Source: Bradyrhizobium prioriisuperbiae (GTDB lineage: Bacteria > Pseudomonadota > Alphaproteobacteria > Rhizobiales > Xanthobacteraceae). Taken from it: a stretch of DNA of 64,000 nt. The stretch's first letter is position 1. Each line of letters starts with the position of its first letter. The position numbers and the translations under genes were made by a program. Positions 20,524-28,961 of this stretch are shown in pieces. The stretch is from positions 1,984,001 through 2,048,000 of the forward strand of contig NZ_CP135921.1 in the NCBI RefSeq assembly GCF_032397745.1, read 5' to 3'. A model generated the notes under the pieces. The model was not told where the DNA came from and searched no databases. It worked only from the letters and a program-made list of their open reading frames with translations.

Positions 20524-21944
20524 GCGCGACCGGATGCTGGCACCAACCTGGAATTTCCTAGCACTTTCTTGCGAAACCGAGGCAGGAATGTTCGCAAAAG
20601 AGCTCCGATTTGGATCAAGACCGCCACGAGAGCAAAGCCTTGCAGAGCGAGCGGCTGAACAATAGGAAAGAACGTGACGGTAGTCCCATTCGTGTCTCCT
20701 CCGTAGTGATAGGCGTTGTCCCGATAGCCACCAGTCGCCGGAGGCCTCGGCTTCACCGTGGAATAGAGTCCTGCATCCGGATGCAGGCAAAGCGGAGTAT
20801 CGCGCGGGATACAGCCCTTCAGCTCGTCCGCTCTAAATCCGAATTGCTCGGGGTAAATGTAAACCTTTCCTCGGTTGTAGAGCACATCAACGAAACGCGC
20901 TTCGATCACCAGAGGAATAAGCATGAAAAAAAGCAAGGTAAGCAAAGCAGATACCTTCGCCGCAAATGTCCCACGCTCGACAGGAATGGCGAGGAATCGA
21001 GGCACTCTCGACGTCCAATCATGAAGCTTGAAATCCTTTGCATGCATAAACCAGAGACAACTTACGGCCGTAGCAAGAACAGCGTAAACGTGCAGACCCA
21101 AGAATGGTGATAGGATATCTGGCTGACCTTCTATCGTACGGCGGTTAGCCAAGAAGAGATAGAACATGGATGCGAGCAGAACCGACGATAACGCAGTCCA
21201 AATGATATCGAACGAACGCGGCAATCGTCTCGTTTCTGTCGGAAGCTCCGGCCAAGCCTCCAGTAACCTCGCAGCCGGAATCATATATGCGATATCTTCG
21301 ACAGCATTATTGTAGGCTGTCACCATTCCGATGGCGGCGTCGTGGAAGATATTCCATACGGCAGCGCCGCTGAATCCTCCTTTGATCAGATCCGCGTGCG
21401 CCGCGAATTTTGGAGTAACATCCCTCTTGATGTTCCTTACGTGCCGGCTCAGTTGGGCTTGCGAGCCCATCGTCGGACCGACGAAGTTGGTGCTAACGTA
21501 GTTGTGGCCAGCCTGTCCTCCCAGCGTTCCGAACACTGAGAGCTCGTCGCCGTCGAGCCGCGACCAGATCAAGCCAAAAACGGCGATACCCGCGCTGCTC
21601 GGCGCATCCACGTCAAGTTGAAGCACCGCCACGTCTGAAGCGGTTGAGTGGCCCACCTCGCACCACACAATAACGCGGGCCGGCACGATCGCCCCCGGGC
21701 CCGAGGATAGGGGAAAGACCACATTCACGGATCGAGTGGGTTTTTTGGTGTTGGTCTTTGCTTCTCCCAGAGCGACGTTTACAACGTGAGCACAGGTGAT
21801 CACATGCCGTGGTGAGACGAGAGCACCCATACCCGCGTGTCTTGAGTTTTTGATCGACCCGCCCAAAGGATCTCGTTGATCCAACCGCGATGCGTCTTCG
21901 TTGACGAGAATCTTGGCGACACCGGCATCCTTACCAACTCTCAT
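20493..21944 (-). CDS. Trypsin-like serine protease with C-terminal membrane segments
   Basis: A 483-residue fusion. Residues 35-230 resemble a trypsin/HtrA-fold protease: His53 in TCAHVV, Asp104 in SDVAVLQL and Ser192 in GGFSGAAVW. Residues 240-465 hold about four hydrophobic spans (near 245-268, 285-305, 328-352 and 435-460). No signal peptide precedes the protease, so it probably faces the cytosol and is tethered to the inner membrane. The ATG at 21944 has GAGGAG upstream. A second protease, a subtilase, ends 55 bases upstream on the same strand, so the two are probably one operon. I know no named system with exactly this arrangement. Confidence 0.75.
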   Translation of the reverse strand: MRVGKDAGVAKILVNEDASRLDQRDPLGGSIKNSRHAGMGALVSPRHVITCAHVVNVALGEAKTNTKKPTRSVNVVFPLSSGPGAIVPARVIVWCEVGHSTASDVAVLQLDVDAPSSAGIAVFGLIWSRLDGDELSVFGTLGGQAGHNYVSTNFVGPTMGSQAQLSRHVRNIKRDVTPKFAAHADLIKGGFSGAAVWNIFHDAAIGMVTAYNNAVEDIAYMIPAARLLEAWPELPTETRRLPRSFDIIWTALSSVLLASMFYLFLANRRTIEGQPDILSPFLGLHVYAVLATAVSCLWFMHAKDFKLHDWTSRVPRFLAIPVERGTFAAKVSALLTLLFFMLIPLVIEARFVDVLYNRGKVYIYPEQFGFRADELKGCIPRDTPLCLHPDAGLYSTVKPRPPATGGYRDNAYHYGGDTNGTTVTFFPIVQPLALQGFALVAVLIQIGALLRTFLPRFRKKVLGNSRLVPASGRAHDDGDSRRE

Positions 21945-21999
21945 GTTTACTCCTCAGGAAAGGTATCGCGCAGACATCGTCGCTGGTCGAAGTCCATCG

Positions 22000-23211
22000 T
22001 CACTTTTGTGGCGCCTGCACAAGGCCCAGGCCGACGTGCCTGCGGTGACCGGGCAGTGAGACCGCGTTTGCCTCAAGCTTACGCCGAACGTCGTTCCCCC
22101 AATGGTCTGGCCTTTCCCCATTTGGAAAAAGATTCTGCAACCATAGGGCAGCGACACCGGCGACATGAGGAGTCGCCATGCTGGTGCCGCTCATCGCTAT
22201 CAACCCTCCATTTCGCTTAGCGGAAAGCACCGATTGTCCGGGTGCCACGAGCAGACAACCGGTGTTCGAAAAGGAAGAAATGGTAAAGCCTGACTTCTCG
22301 CCCTTGATCGACGAGATCGCTCCAACCGAGATGAATCCTTTGGCGGCTGCCGGTGGGGCTATTGCGACGGTGAAACGGGGATCAATTTCCCTTTGGCTTT
22401 CATTACCCGATGCCGCAATTAGAATTGCCCCACACCCTTTACGCGCCAGGGGGTCGAAATATGAATGAAGCTCGTCGAAGAAGAGCAGCGTTGATCGGTA
22501 CGCTTCGAGCGCTCTGGAAGTAGCGATCTTGATCGGATAATCCTTTTCGATGAGGCGCCCCACCAGGGCCGGAAAGTCGATTCCCAACGACATCGAAACG
22601 ATATCGGCCTTCCGTTTGAGCGCCCACTCCAACCCGAGGGTCACAGCTTCGGTCGAAGCGCCCTCCGGTCCAACCACTTTTACGATCAGCCCCCTGTCGA
22701 TGCCCGGAGCGACTCCGATCCGCTTCCCGTCAACCGTACAACCGAAAGCCGTGCCAGCGACGTGAGTACCATGCCCGCTAGGCTCGTCCGGTGCACTGCC
22801 CTCCACACCTTCCGGATGAGCCACGAAATCAATAAGCTCCAGCTTAGTCTTGGTGAACGCGACGTGATTGTGGTCGATTCCAGTATCGAGAATGGCGATC
22901 GTAACGCCGCGACCAACCTCATCGCAGCGATTGGCGCCGACCGCTTCAACTCCCCATACTTCGCCAGCTCCGGCATCCGGAGATTGCGACGACAGCTCTA
23001 GCGGAGCGATCAAGCTCAAGTTCACGGATGGAATTACGTCTTTGACTAGCCCTTCTCGTCGCAGATCAGCAGCTTCGCTGTCAGTCAACTCCTCAGTGAC
23101 CACCTCGAATGGAAAGCCACGGTACTCCTCGTCGGGTGAAGCGAGCTCAATACCCGCTTCCACTTCCGGCCGTCGTTTTATGACGAGATGCGTTTCCGCG
23201 CGTCTTTCCAT
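22000..23211 (-). CDS. Subtilisin-like (S8) protease, short form
   Basis: A 403-residue subtilase with the full triad: Asp109 (ILDTGID), His147 (SGHGTHVAGT) and Ser344 (SGTSMATPHVAG); Asn270 (AASGN) is the oxyanion residue. The first 90 residues could be an inhibitor-like propeptide or a binding domain. No signal peptide is visible, which is unusual for subtilases and points to action inside the cell. The ATG at 23211 has GAGGG upstream. It is followed after 55 bases by the membrane-anchored trypsin-like protease. It is distinct from the large subtilase at 15.5-18.1 kb. Confidence 0.85.
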   Translation of the reverse strand: MERRAETHLVIKRRPEVEAGIELASPDEEYRGFPFEVVTEELTDSEAADLRREGLVKDVIPSVNLSLIAPLELSSQSPDAGAGEVWGVEAVGANRCDEVGRGVTIAILDTGIDHNHVAFTKTKLELIDFVAHPEGVEGSAPDEPSGHGTHVAGTAFGCTVDGKRIGVAPGIDRGLIVKVVGPEGASTEAVTLGLEWALKRKADIVSMSLGIDFPALVGRLIEKDYPIKIATSRALEAYRSTLLFFDELHSYFDPLARKGCGAILIAASGNESQREIDPRFTVAIAPPAAAKGFISVGAISSIKGEKSGFTISSFSNTGCLLVAPGQSVLSAKRNGGLIAMSGTSMATPHVAGVAALWLQNLFPNGERPDHWGNDVRRKLEANAVSLPGHRRHVGLGLVQAPQK

Positions 23212-23417
23212 TTAGTCCCTCATTTGGGCTTCCAATCGAACGAATTCCTCGTTCGATGGTGGACGGAGGTCCAGGCGGCCATCGCTACGTGGGCTTCCGA
23301 TGCGATTTCCTCTACTTGCAGGCGCGAACGGCTAGTACACAACTCGACCTGCAAATTCGTCGTCCCCGATAACTTCATCGTACATCCGTGAACTTCGCCA
23401 GTAAAAAGGCACGATCG

Positions 23418-24683
23418 TCAACGAAGATCCGCCAAGTCGGCAGGCCGTAGAAACACCGCACCATTCCTTTCCACTTGGCCTCGCCTTTGTTTCTGAAAAG
23501 CGAGTTGACGCAGCGAATGCTTACGCCGCTCGAACGCTCTGAGGATTTCTGACGACCCGCGGGTGAGACTGCGTTTCTCGATATCCTCGAGTGTATCTCG
23601 GTGCACACGAGCCACCACACTTTTCTGGTCAACCAAAATTCCAAACTCGATTTCGTCCTCGGATACGATCCTGGTCATTTCATCGAGAAACAACTCTGGC
23701 CGCTGCTCGCGCTCCTTACTTGGCTCGGTCAACGGAAACGTCGCCAACACGGCAAGAGCTGCCTCCTCGGAAGGAAACAGGTTCAGATTCGGATAGAAGC
23801 GGATGGAATGATGCAGCTCGTCACGCTCGTAGGTCTTCTCCGACACGATCCCGAGAAAGTGGACACGTTCGCGAAAGTGCCTCGCGGCTTTAGTCGGGTT
23901 CCCAGGATCAAATGCACCTCGGATTGGATGCTGCCTCCCGTCACCAGTCACAAACCGACTCTCGATGCATTCCGGAACAGCGTTAGCTCCGTACGCGATC
24001 AAATGACCATCAATCCGGTCAGCGCCCATGACACCGAACGCTCGCGCGTCGACTACCAGCATAGAGAAGCGCGAGCCATCCGGACTCGGAAATTTCGCGG
24101 GCTGCCCCGCCTGAGCTGCTTTCCGCACCATGCGCTCAATGGCTTTTACAACCTCGCCCGCCGGGCTTTGTTTGGCCAACCTCTCCAGTCGTTGGCGCTC
24201 TTGATGGGCCTCCGCAACAATCTCTCGCCGGATCGCTTGTTTAAGCGCATCGTGTTCGCTACTCGCGTCCAACATCGCCAAGTCTCGTTCGCGCTTCTGG
24301 TCGGCTTCCTCGATCTCCCCAGGGCTTGGCGGTTGGTACGTAACTAAGAAGCGGCCAGAAACCGGCCCCTCTTGCCAGGTCGCGGCTTTGAGTGCGTCGC
24401 TTTCGTCCAGGGAGTAGAGTTCAACCAGCCAATGCCCAAAGCGAAAATCGACCGTCGTGTTGCCCACCCCTGCGGCATGCTCGTACTCTGGCGTAATTCC
24501 CCGGTCATGCAGCGCCAGCCCAAAGCGGCCCTCGAAAAGTGACGCCATGTTGTCGGTAGACAGCCCCCCTGTCTTCGCGATCCGCGCCACCAGTTGAGCG
24601 GCCCAAGACACGCCGCGGAGAGTGTCGAGAGCGCTCCGTGTCGCCTCGGCCTCGGCTTGGGACAAGTTGAAGAACTGTGTCAT
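23418..24683 (-). CDS. Uncharacterised protein, possible PD-(D/E)XK-like N-terminus
   Basis: A 421-residue soluble protein without a recognised family. Residues 50-95 read as a conserved-looking block, FEGRFG then GNTTVDFRF then HWLVELYS. This resembles the G...D...ExK pattern of restriction-like nucleases but lacks the lysine (ELY), so the assignment is speculative. Residues 115-190 are rich in Glu, Arg and Ala and probably form a coiled coil. The ATG at 23.68 kb follows a TTG and has no strong ribosome-binding site. A gap of 206 bases separates it from the downstream subtilase; it may be the first gene of the same operon. Confidence 0.6.
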   Translation of the reverse strand: MTQFFNLSQAEAEATRSALDTLRGVSWAAQLVARIAKTGGLSTDNMASLFEGRFGLALHDRGITPEYEHAAGVGNTTVDFRFGHWLVELYSLDESDALKAATWQEGPVSGRFLVTYQPPSPGEIEEADQKRERDLAMLDASSEHDALKQAIRREIVAEAHQERQRLERLAKQSPAGEVVKAIERMVRKAAQAGQPAKFPSPDGSRFSMLVVDARAFGVMGADRIDGHLIAYGANAVPECIESRFVTGDGRQHPIRGAFDPGNPTKAARHFRERVHFLGIVSEKTYERDELHHSIRFYPNLNLFPSEEAALAVLATFPLTEPSKEREQRPELFLDEMTRIVSEDEIEFGILVDQKSVVARVHRDTLEDIEKRSLTRGSSEILRAFERRKHSLRQLAFQKQRRGQVERNGAVFLRPADLADLR

Positions 24684-24918
24684 CAATTAGTCGCGGGAAA
24701 AGACCGATTTCGTCCTTTATCGCATGAGCTTATCCCACGGCGGTCCTAAGATTCAACGGCTCGGCCAGGTAAGGCATGCCCACCAGTCATGCCGCGGGCC
24801 AATCCCTCTCATCGGCACCAGATCCACCATGGTTTGGACAAATATGGCCTCAAGTGTTGGACGTATTCGGGTCAGCCCCTACATGTATTTGCCCGTCCCC
24901 CTTTTGTGAGACCGCTCC

Positions 24919-25671
24919 ATGAGCGACGATCTTTGGCACCAACTGCCTTGCGGCTTCCTCAAAAAGACGTCCAAAGGCTGGATGCGTCTGGACCGGGACT
25001 TGAGACTGTTGATCGTGAAACTAGCCAGTGCGCAGAAATTTCGATGCGCATTCTGTGACCGAACCAAAGGTCTTATTGTCGAGCACGACCATTCGCCGGT
25101 GCGCGGCAGCGGCGACAAGCCCACGATCTACAACGTCCGTGGCCTCGCGTGCCATCGATGCAACTGGCATCTAGGTATGTACGAAGCCGACGCGCGAGGC
25201 GATTATCTCGCCTGGAACGATGTGTACATCCGCATCTCTGAATGCGATTTTGATCCATATAACTACGCCTACGAGTGCCGCGTACTTACATTGCTGGAAA
25301 ATGAGCTTGAACAGCAGCTTGAGCCAAGAAATTACTGGCGTAGGCGCCAATTCCTACAGAAGTTCGACGATTGGAATGAATGGGGCCGCGGCTGTTACCC
25401 ATGGCGGTCGTATTTCGCCGAGATCAAGGAACGGCAGCGCCGAAAAATCCGAACACCCGAGCAATTCTGGAACAATCTGGCGGATATCGTCCGTTTCTTC
25501 ATCGAACAGCGGCAGAAGAATCCGGATGCCGAATTACCGGATTCGTTTGCAAAGCTTCTCGTCCGCCTGAAACCGATTTTGGACAATGCACGACCGATTA
25601 TTGAGGAACGATATCGCGAAATTCAAGCGAGCCAGCTGACCATCGCGACTGACCTTCTTCCGCACCGCTGA
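24919..25671 (+). CDS. HNH nuclease of the recombination endonuclease VII type
   Basis: A 250-residue protein with an endonuclease VII-like HNH core at residues 40-90. It has a CAFC zinc knuckle, an EHDHS segment with the catalytic histidines, then RGLACHRCNWHLG with the second zinc knuckle. Phage T4 endonuclease VII resolves branched DNA and similar domains occur in defence and mobile elements. The C-terminal 150 residues are helical and unassigned. It has a weak ribosome-binding site and stands alone on the plus strand. Its base composition is like the island, not the chromosome core. Confidence 0.7.
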   Translation: MSDDLWHQLPCGFLKKTSKGWMRLDRDLRLLIVKLASAQKFRCAFCDRTKGLIVEHDHSPVRGSGDKPTIYNVRGLACHRCNWHLGMYEADARGDYLAWNDVYIRISECDFDPYNYAYECRVLTLLENELEQQLEPRNYWRRRQFLQKFDDWNEWGRGCYPWRSYFAEIKERQRRKIRTPEQFWNNLADIVRFFIEQRQKNPDAELPDSFAKLLVRLKPILDNARPIIEERYREIQASQLTIATDLLPHR

Positions 25672-25828
25672 AATGCGGAGGTGCGTGGGAGGAGTTCAGC
25701 CCATCACTCAGGACGGCCATCGGAAGCACCAACAACCTCCTCCACCTCGCTCGCGAGCACCCCACCGAGACAACGCAAACGAGTGCGGCGCCAGTCGAAG
25801 TGCGTCCCTAACGGACTATTCATCAGCG

Positions 25829-25920
25829 ATGATCTGCATTTGGTGTCAAAAAGAGTTCGAGCGTCTCTCAGTTGAGCATGGGATCCCCCAGGCTCTTGGG
25901 TGCCCTGATGCCTTGGTCAT
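25829..25920 (+). pseudogene. 5' fragment of an HNH-like gene at the island's inner right edge
   Basis: About 30 codons starting MICIWCQKEFERLSVEH and ending near GCPDALV look like the N-terminal zinc-knuckle part of an HNH-type protein (CxxC, then a ...SxEHxIPxxLG pattern). The frame then runs without a stop into the middle of a flavin monooxygenase. The natural continuation of the HNH protein is absent, so this is a truncated gene at a recombination junction. Confidence 0.55.
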
Positions 25921-26740
25921 GCGCAGGCCGGCGCACTTCGCGTCCGCGGCGGCCACGCTGGACAACCTGACCGGCGGCCGCGTGCGGATCAACATCGTGT
26001 CGGGCAAGGACAACCTCGCTGCGTACGGCGACAGCGAGGGTGATCAGGCCCACCGCTATGCCCGCACCAAGGAGTTCATGCGGCTGGTTCGCCGATTGTG
26101 GACCGAAGAGAACGTGACTTACGCCGGCGAGCACTTCCGCCTGACCGGGTCCACCGCGATGCCGCGCATTCCACTTCGCGGCGACCGCCGACACCCCCGG
26201 CTCTATTTCGGCGGAGCCTCGGAAGCAGCCGAACGGGTGTCCGCCACCGAAGCCGACGTACAGCTGTTCTGGGGCGAGCCGCGCGAGGGCGTCCGGGAAC
26301 GGATCGCGCGACTCAACGCGTTGAGCAGGGAACTGGACCGCGACCTGCCTGCGCTGGAGTTCGGGTTGCGGATCACCACGCTGGTCCGCGACACCACGGA
26401 GCAGGCCTGGGCCGATGCCGAGGCGAAGGTCGCCGAGATGGCCAAGAGCAACGGCGCCGGCTGGAGCGACCACCGCGAGGCGGTCGCGGAGGGACAGCGG
26501 CGGCTGCTCGACCTGCACACGCGCGGCGAGGTGCTCGACGACAACCTCTATACCGCGCCGGGCAAGTTCGGCGGCGGCGGGGCCGGCACCACCTGGCTGG
26601 TCGGCTCAGCAGAGGACGTCGCCCGCTCCCTGCGCAAGTATCAGGATCTGGGCATCACGCACTTCGTGCTGTCCGACACGCCCTACCTGTCCGAGATCAA
26701 GCGTCAGGGCGACCAGTTGCTTCCGTTGCTGCGCAACTGA
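25921..26740 (+). pseudogene. 5'-truncated LLM-class flavin-dependent monooxygenase
   Basis: About 273 residues match the middle and C-terminus of SsuD-like luciferase-family monooxygenases, with blocks AATLDNLTGGRVRINIVSG, HRYARTKEFMRLVRRLW, RLYFGGASEAAERV and LVGSAEDVARSLRKYQDLG. Roughly 90 N-terminal residues normally present, including the start, are missing and replaced in frame by the HNH fragment. Base composition rises sharply at the junction, in line with separate origins. The fused reading frame could be translated, but it would lack part of the TIM barrel and is probably non-functional. Confidence 0.8.
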
Positions 26741-26774
26741 AACTCGGGGCATTGAACGCGGTCCTTGGTCTTTG

Positions 26775-27679
26775 TCATTCCGCGCGGAACTTGACCCCGA
26801 GCAGGTCCTCGAACGGCAACACCATCGCGCCTTTGTCCTTGTCGCCGTGCCCCTGGCGCAAGGCGGTCTGGTAGGTCGCGGTGGCGGCCGCCGTGACCGG
26901 CATCGGGAAATTGCCCTCAACCGCGACTGCGGCAGCGCTGACGAGATCCTTGTAGGCCTTGCCCATGGGATAGCCCTCATCGAACAGACCCTTGAGGATG
27001 CGCGGCACGAAGTACTGCGAGGCATAGCTGCGGCTCGTGCCTGATGTCACGACCTGCCCGAACTTTTCCGGATCAAGCCCCATCGCCACCGCCATCGGCA
27101 GCACTTCGGCAAGCGCAGCGATATTGATGTCGTAGAGCACGTTGTTGAGCGTCTTGGTCAGCTGCCCCGAGCCGCTCGGCCCCATGTGCAATACGTTTGT
27201 GCCGATGCGCGCGAGCAGCGGGCGCACGGCCTCGAACGCCGCCGCGTCGCCCCCGCACATCACCGTCAACGTGCCGGCCGCCGCTCCCGCGGGCGCGCCG
27301 GAGACCGGCGCATCGACGAACTTTTTTCCCTGTGCCGCCAGTGCCCGGCCGATCTCCAGCGCCTTGCCGTGCGCGGGGTGCTGAGGTCGACCACGATTGC
27401 GCCGTCGGCAAGCCTCGCCGCGACTCCGTCCGCACCGAACAGGACCGTCTCGACCACGTCCCCATCGGGCAGGCAGAGGAACAACACCTCCGCCCCCGCG
27501 ATCCTCTCGCGGTCCGTTGTGGCGACGAGCCCCGGCGCAACAAGACCTTCAAGGCGGGCAGGGTCGGCATCCAGCGCCACGACCTTTTCGGAGTCCGCTT
27601 CGCGCTTGTTGGCGAGGTGGAGAGCGACCGAGCGCCCCATCGCACCGAGGCCGATGAGTGCGATGTGTTCCGTCGTCAT
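26775..27679 (-). pseudogene. 3-hydroxyisobutyrate dehydrogenase-like gene with frameshift
   Basis: An NAD(P)-dependent beta-hydroxyacid dehydrogenase. The N-terminal part (from the ATG at 27679) has the Rossmann motif LIGLGAMGRSVALHLANK and the conserved VVDLSTP. The reading frame then shifts: the expected continuation HGKALEIGRALAAQGKKFVD lies in another frame, joined near 27380 by a one-base deletion or two-base insertion. The rest (GSGQLTKTLNN, AYKDLVSAA) stays intact to 26775. The family oxidises short 3-hydroxy acids. A sequencing error cannot be excluded, but the decayed surroundings support real inactivation. Confidence 0.8.
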
Positions 27680-27867
27680 GCGCTTCTCCGGTGATCTTGT
27701 CGGGGCAGGCAGACGTTTCCGGGAACGCATTCAGCCCGCCAGCAGGATGGTGAGCCGCAGTATAAGGGGGAAAACAGCAAGCGACAGCGCCATGTCGTGA
27801 TATTCGGAGACCACATCGCCGCTATGCGGAGCGAAGCGGCCGGCCCTGCTCCGGGCCACCTTTATGT

Positions 27868-27957
27868 GCTGCAGGTGAAGGTCAAGGGGGCGATGTGGTG
27901 GAACCGCGCCGCGACGTCATTCGAGACAACGCGCTGACCACAAGCGTGGACGTCTGA
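27868..27957 (+). pseudogene. Decayed copy of the gyrB 3' end
   Basis: The bases reproduce the last part of gyrB (11641-11768). The segment around CTGCAGGTGAAGGTCAA is kept, about 39 bases are missing, and then the sequence resumes through GTGGTGGAACCGCGCCGCGA to GCGTGGACGTCTGA with scattered substitutions. It even ends at an equivalent stop codon. A good intrinsic terminator follows at 27990-28030, which the intact gyrB lacks. The simplest reading is that this is the displaced original end of gyrB, left behind when the island entered. No gene is seen in the remaining 27680-28079. Confidence 0.8.
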
Positions 27958-27989
27958 CGCGGTGACATTCCATGCGCTGGTTCGTTGCC

Positions 27990-28030
27990 GGAGCCCGATC
28001 TCGTTGAAACCGAAATCGGGCTCCAATTTT
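27990..28030 (+). terminator. Intrinsic terminator behind the gyrB remnant
   Basis: GGAGCCCGAT (27990-27999) pairs perfectly with ATCGGGCTCC (28015-28024), followed by AATTTT. The long GC-rich stem suits the original gyrB terminator. Confidence 0.75.
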
Positions 28031-28079
28031 GGGCGTAACGCGTTTTGTCCGCGCGACACAATGCCGAGATCAGTCCCGA

Positions 28080-28928
28080 TCACCGCCGCTGGAAGATCGC
28101 CTTGGCGACGTCGCCGATGGCTTCGACATCTTCGTCCATCCCCTCGAAGCAGACGATCCGGCAGGGACAGGCCTCGAGGCCTTCGTAGCGCCAGGGGAAC
28201 GCGCCGATGATGGCGCGCTTGTTCAGCATCTTCTCGATGTCGCCGCCGACGTTCTCGGCGTGGATCAGTCCTTCCTGGAAGGCGTAGGAGTGGAAGGGAA
28301 ACATGTCCTCGGTGACCTCGCGGCCGGACTTCTTGTGGATGTAGTTGTACTCGCCGAAGAAATGGTCGCAGCTCATCCCCACCTTGGCCTCGAAACGCTT
28401 GGTGAGATCGGGGCGCATCAGGCGGATCGAGGTGTTCATGGAGTGGTCGCCGGACCCGCAGTCGATTCCGAACCACTTGATCTTCTTCTTCAGCATCCAT
28501 TCCAGCAGCTCGATCTTGCCGCCGGGATGCATACAGAAATAGCGCACGAGATCCTGCTGCGGCTGGCCCTCCCAATAGCGATGCCAGCCGGTGTGGAGGA
28601 TCAGGATGTCGCCCTCCTTCACCTCGACGGGCGCGGCCTCGATCATCTCCGGCGTGATCACCGCCCAGTCGTCCATGTGGGCCGAGACATCGACCACGGC
28701 ACCGGGACCGACGAGGAAATCGAGCGGATAGGAGGCCATGTCGCCCATGCCGTCGGTGCCGTGCATCGCGCCGTCGATATGGGTGCCGACATGAAGCGCG
28801 GTGTCGATGCGCTGCGCGACGATCATCTTGGTCTGCAGATTCTGCGCATAGTACATCTTGTTGCCGGCGTACCCGACCCAGCCCGGGGTATGCACGTTCA
28901 TCAGGTGGGTCATGTCAACGATCTTCAT
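28080..28928 (-). CDS. Cyclase family (kynurenine formamidase-like) metal hydrolase
   Basis: A 282-residue protein of the cyclase/arylformamidase family, with the metal-binding signature HVGTHID near residues 46-52 and a further GIDCGSGDHSMN segment. Members hydrolyse N-formylkynurenine, isatin or other cyclic amides. The ATG at 28928 has AGGAAG seven bases upstream. It is the last gene of a minus-strand group with a CoxG-like protein and two cupins, all reading away from the XRE-cupin regulator. A ring-opening or amide-cleaving step fits the catabolic neighbourhood; the substrate is not determined. Confidence 0.85.
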   Translation of the reverse strand: MKIVDMTHLMNVHTPGWVGYAGNKMYYAQNLQTKMIVAQRIDTALHVGTHIDGAMHGTDGMGDMASYPLDFLVGPGAVVDVSAHMDDWAVITPEMIEAAPVEVKEGDILILHTGWHRYWEGQPQQDLVRYFCMHPGGKIELLEWMLKKKIKWFGIDCGSGDHSMNTSIRLMRPDLTKRFEAKVGMSCDHFFGEYNYIHKKSGREVTEDMFPFHSYAFQEGLIHAENVGGDIEKMLNKRAIIGAFPWRYEGLEACPCRIVCFEGMDEDVEAIGDVAKAIFQRR

Positions 28929-28961
28929 AGCCGCTTCCTTCGGTCGGATGTGGGTTAGCTC

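Noticed and set aside
11769-28030. Integrase, transposase or tRNA gene at the island edges
   Set aside because: I looked for recombinase motifs and for tRNA-like T-loops at both junctions and found none, so the mechanism of entry stays open.
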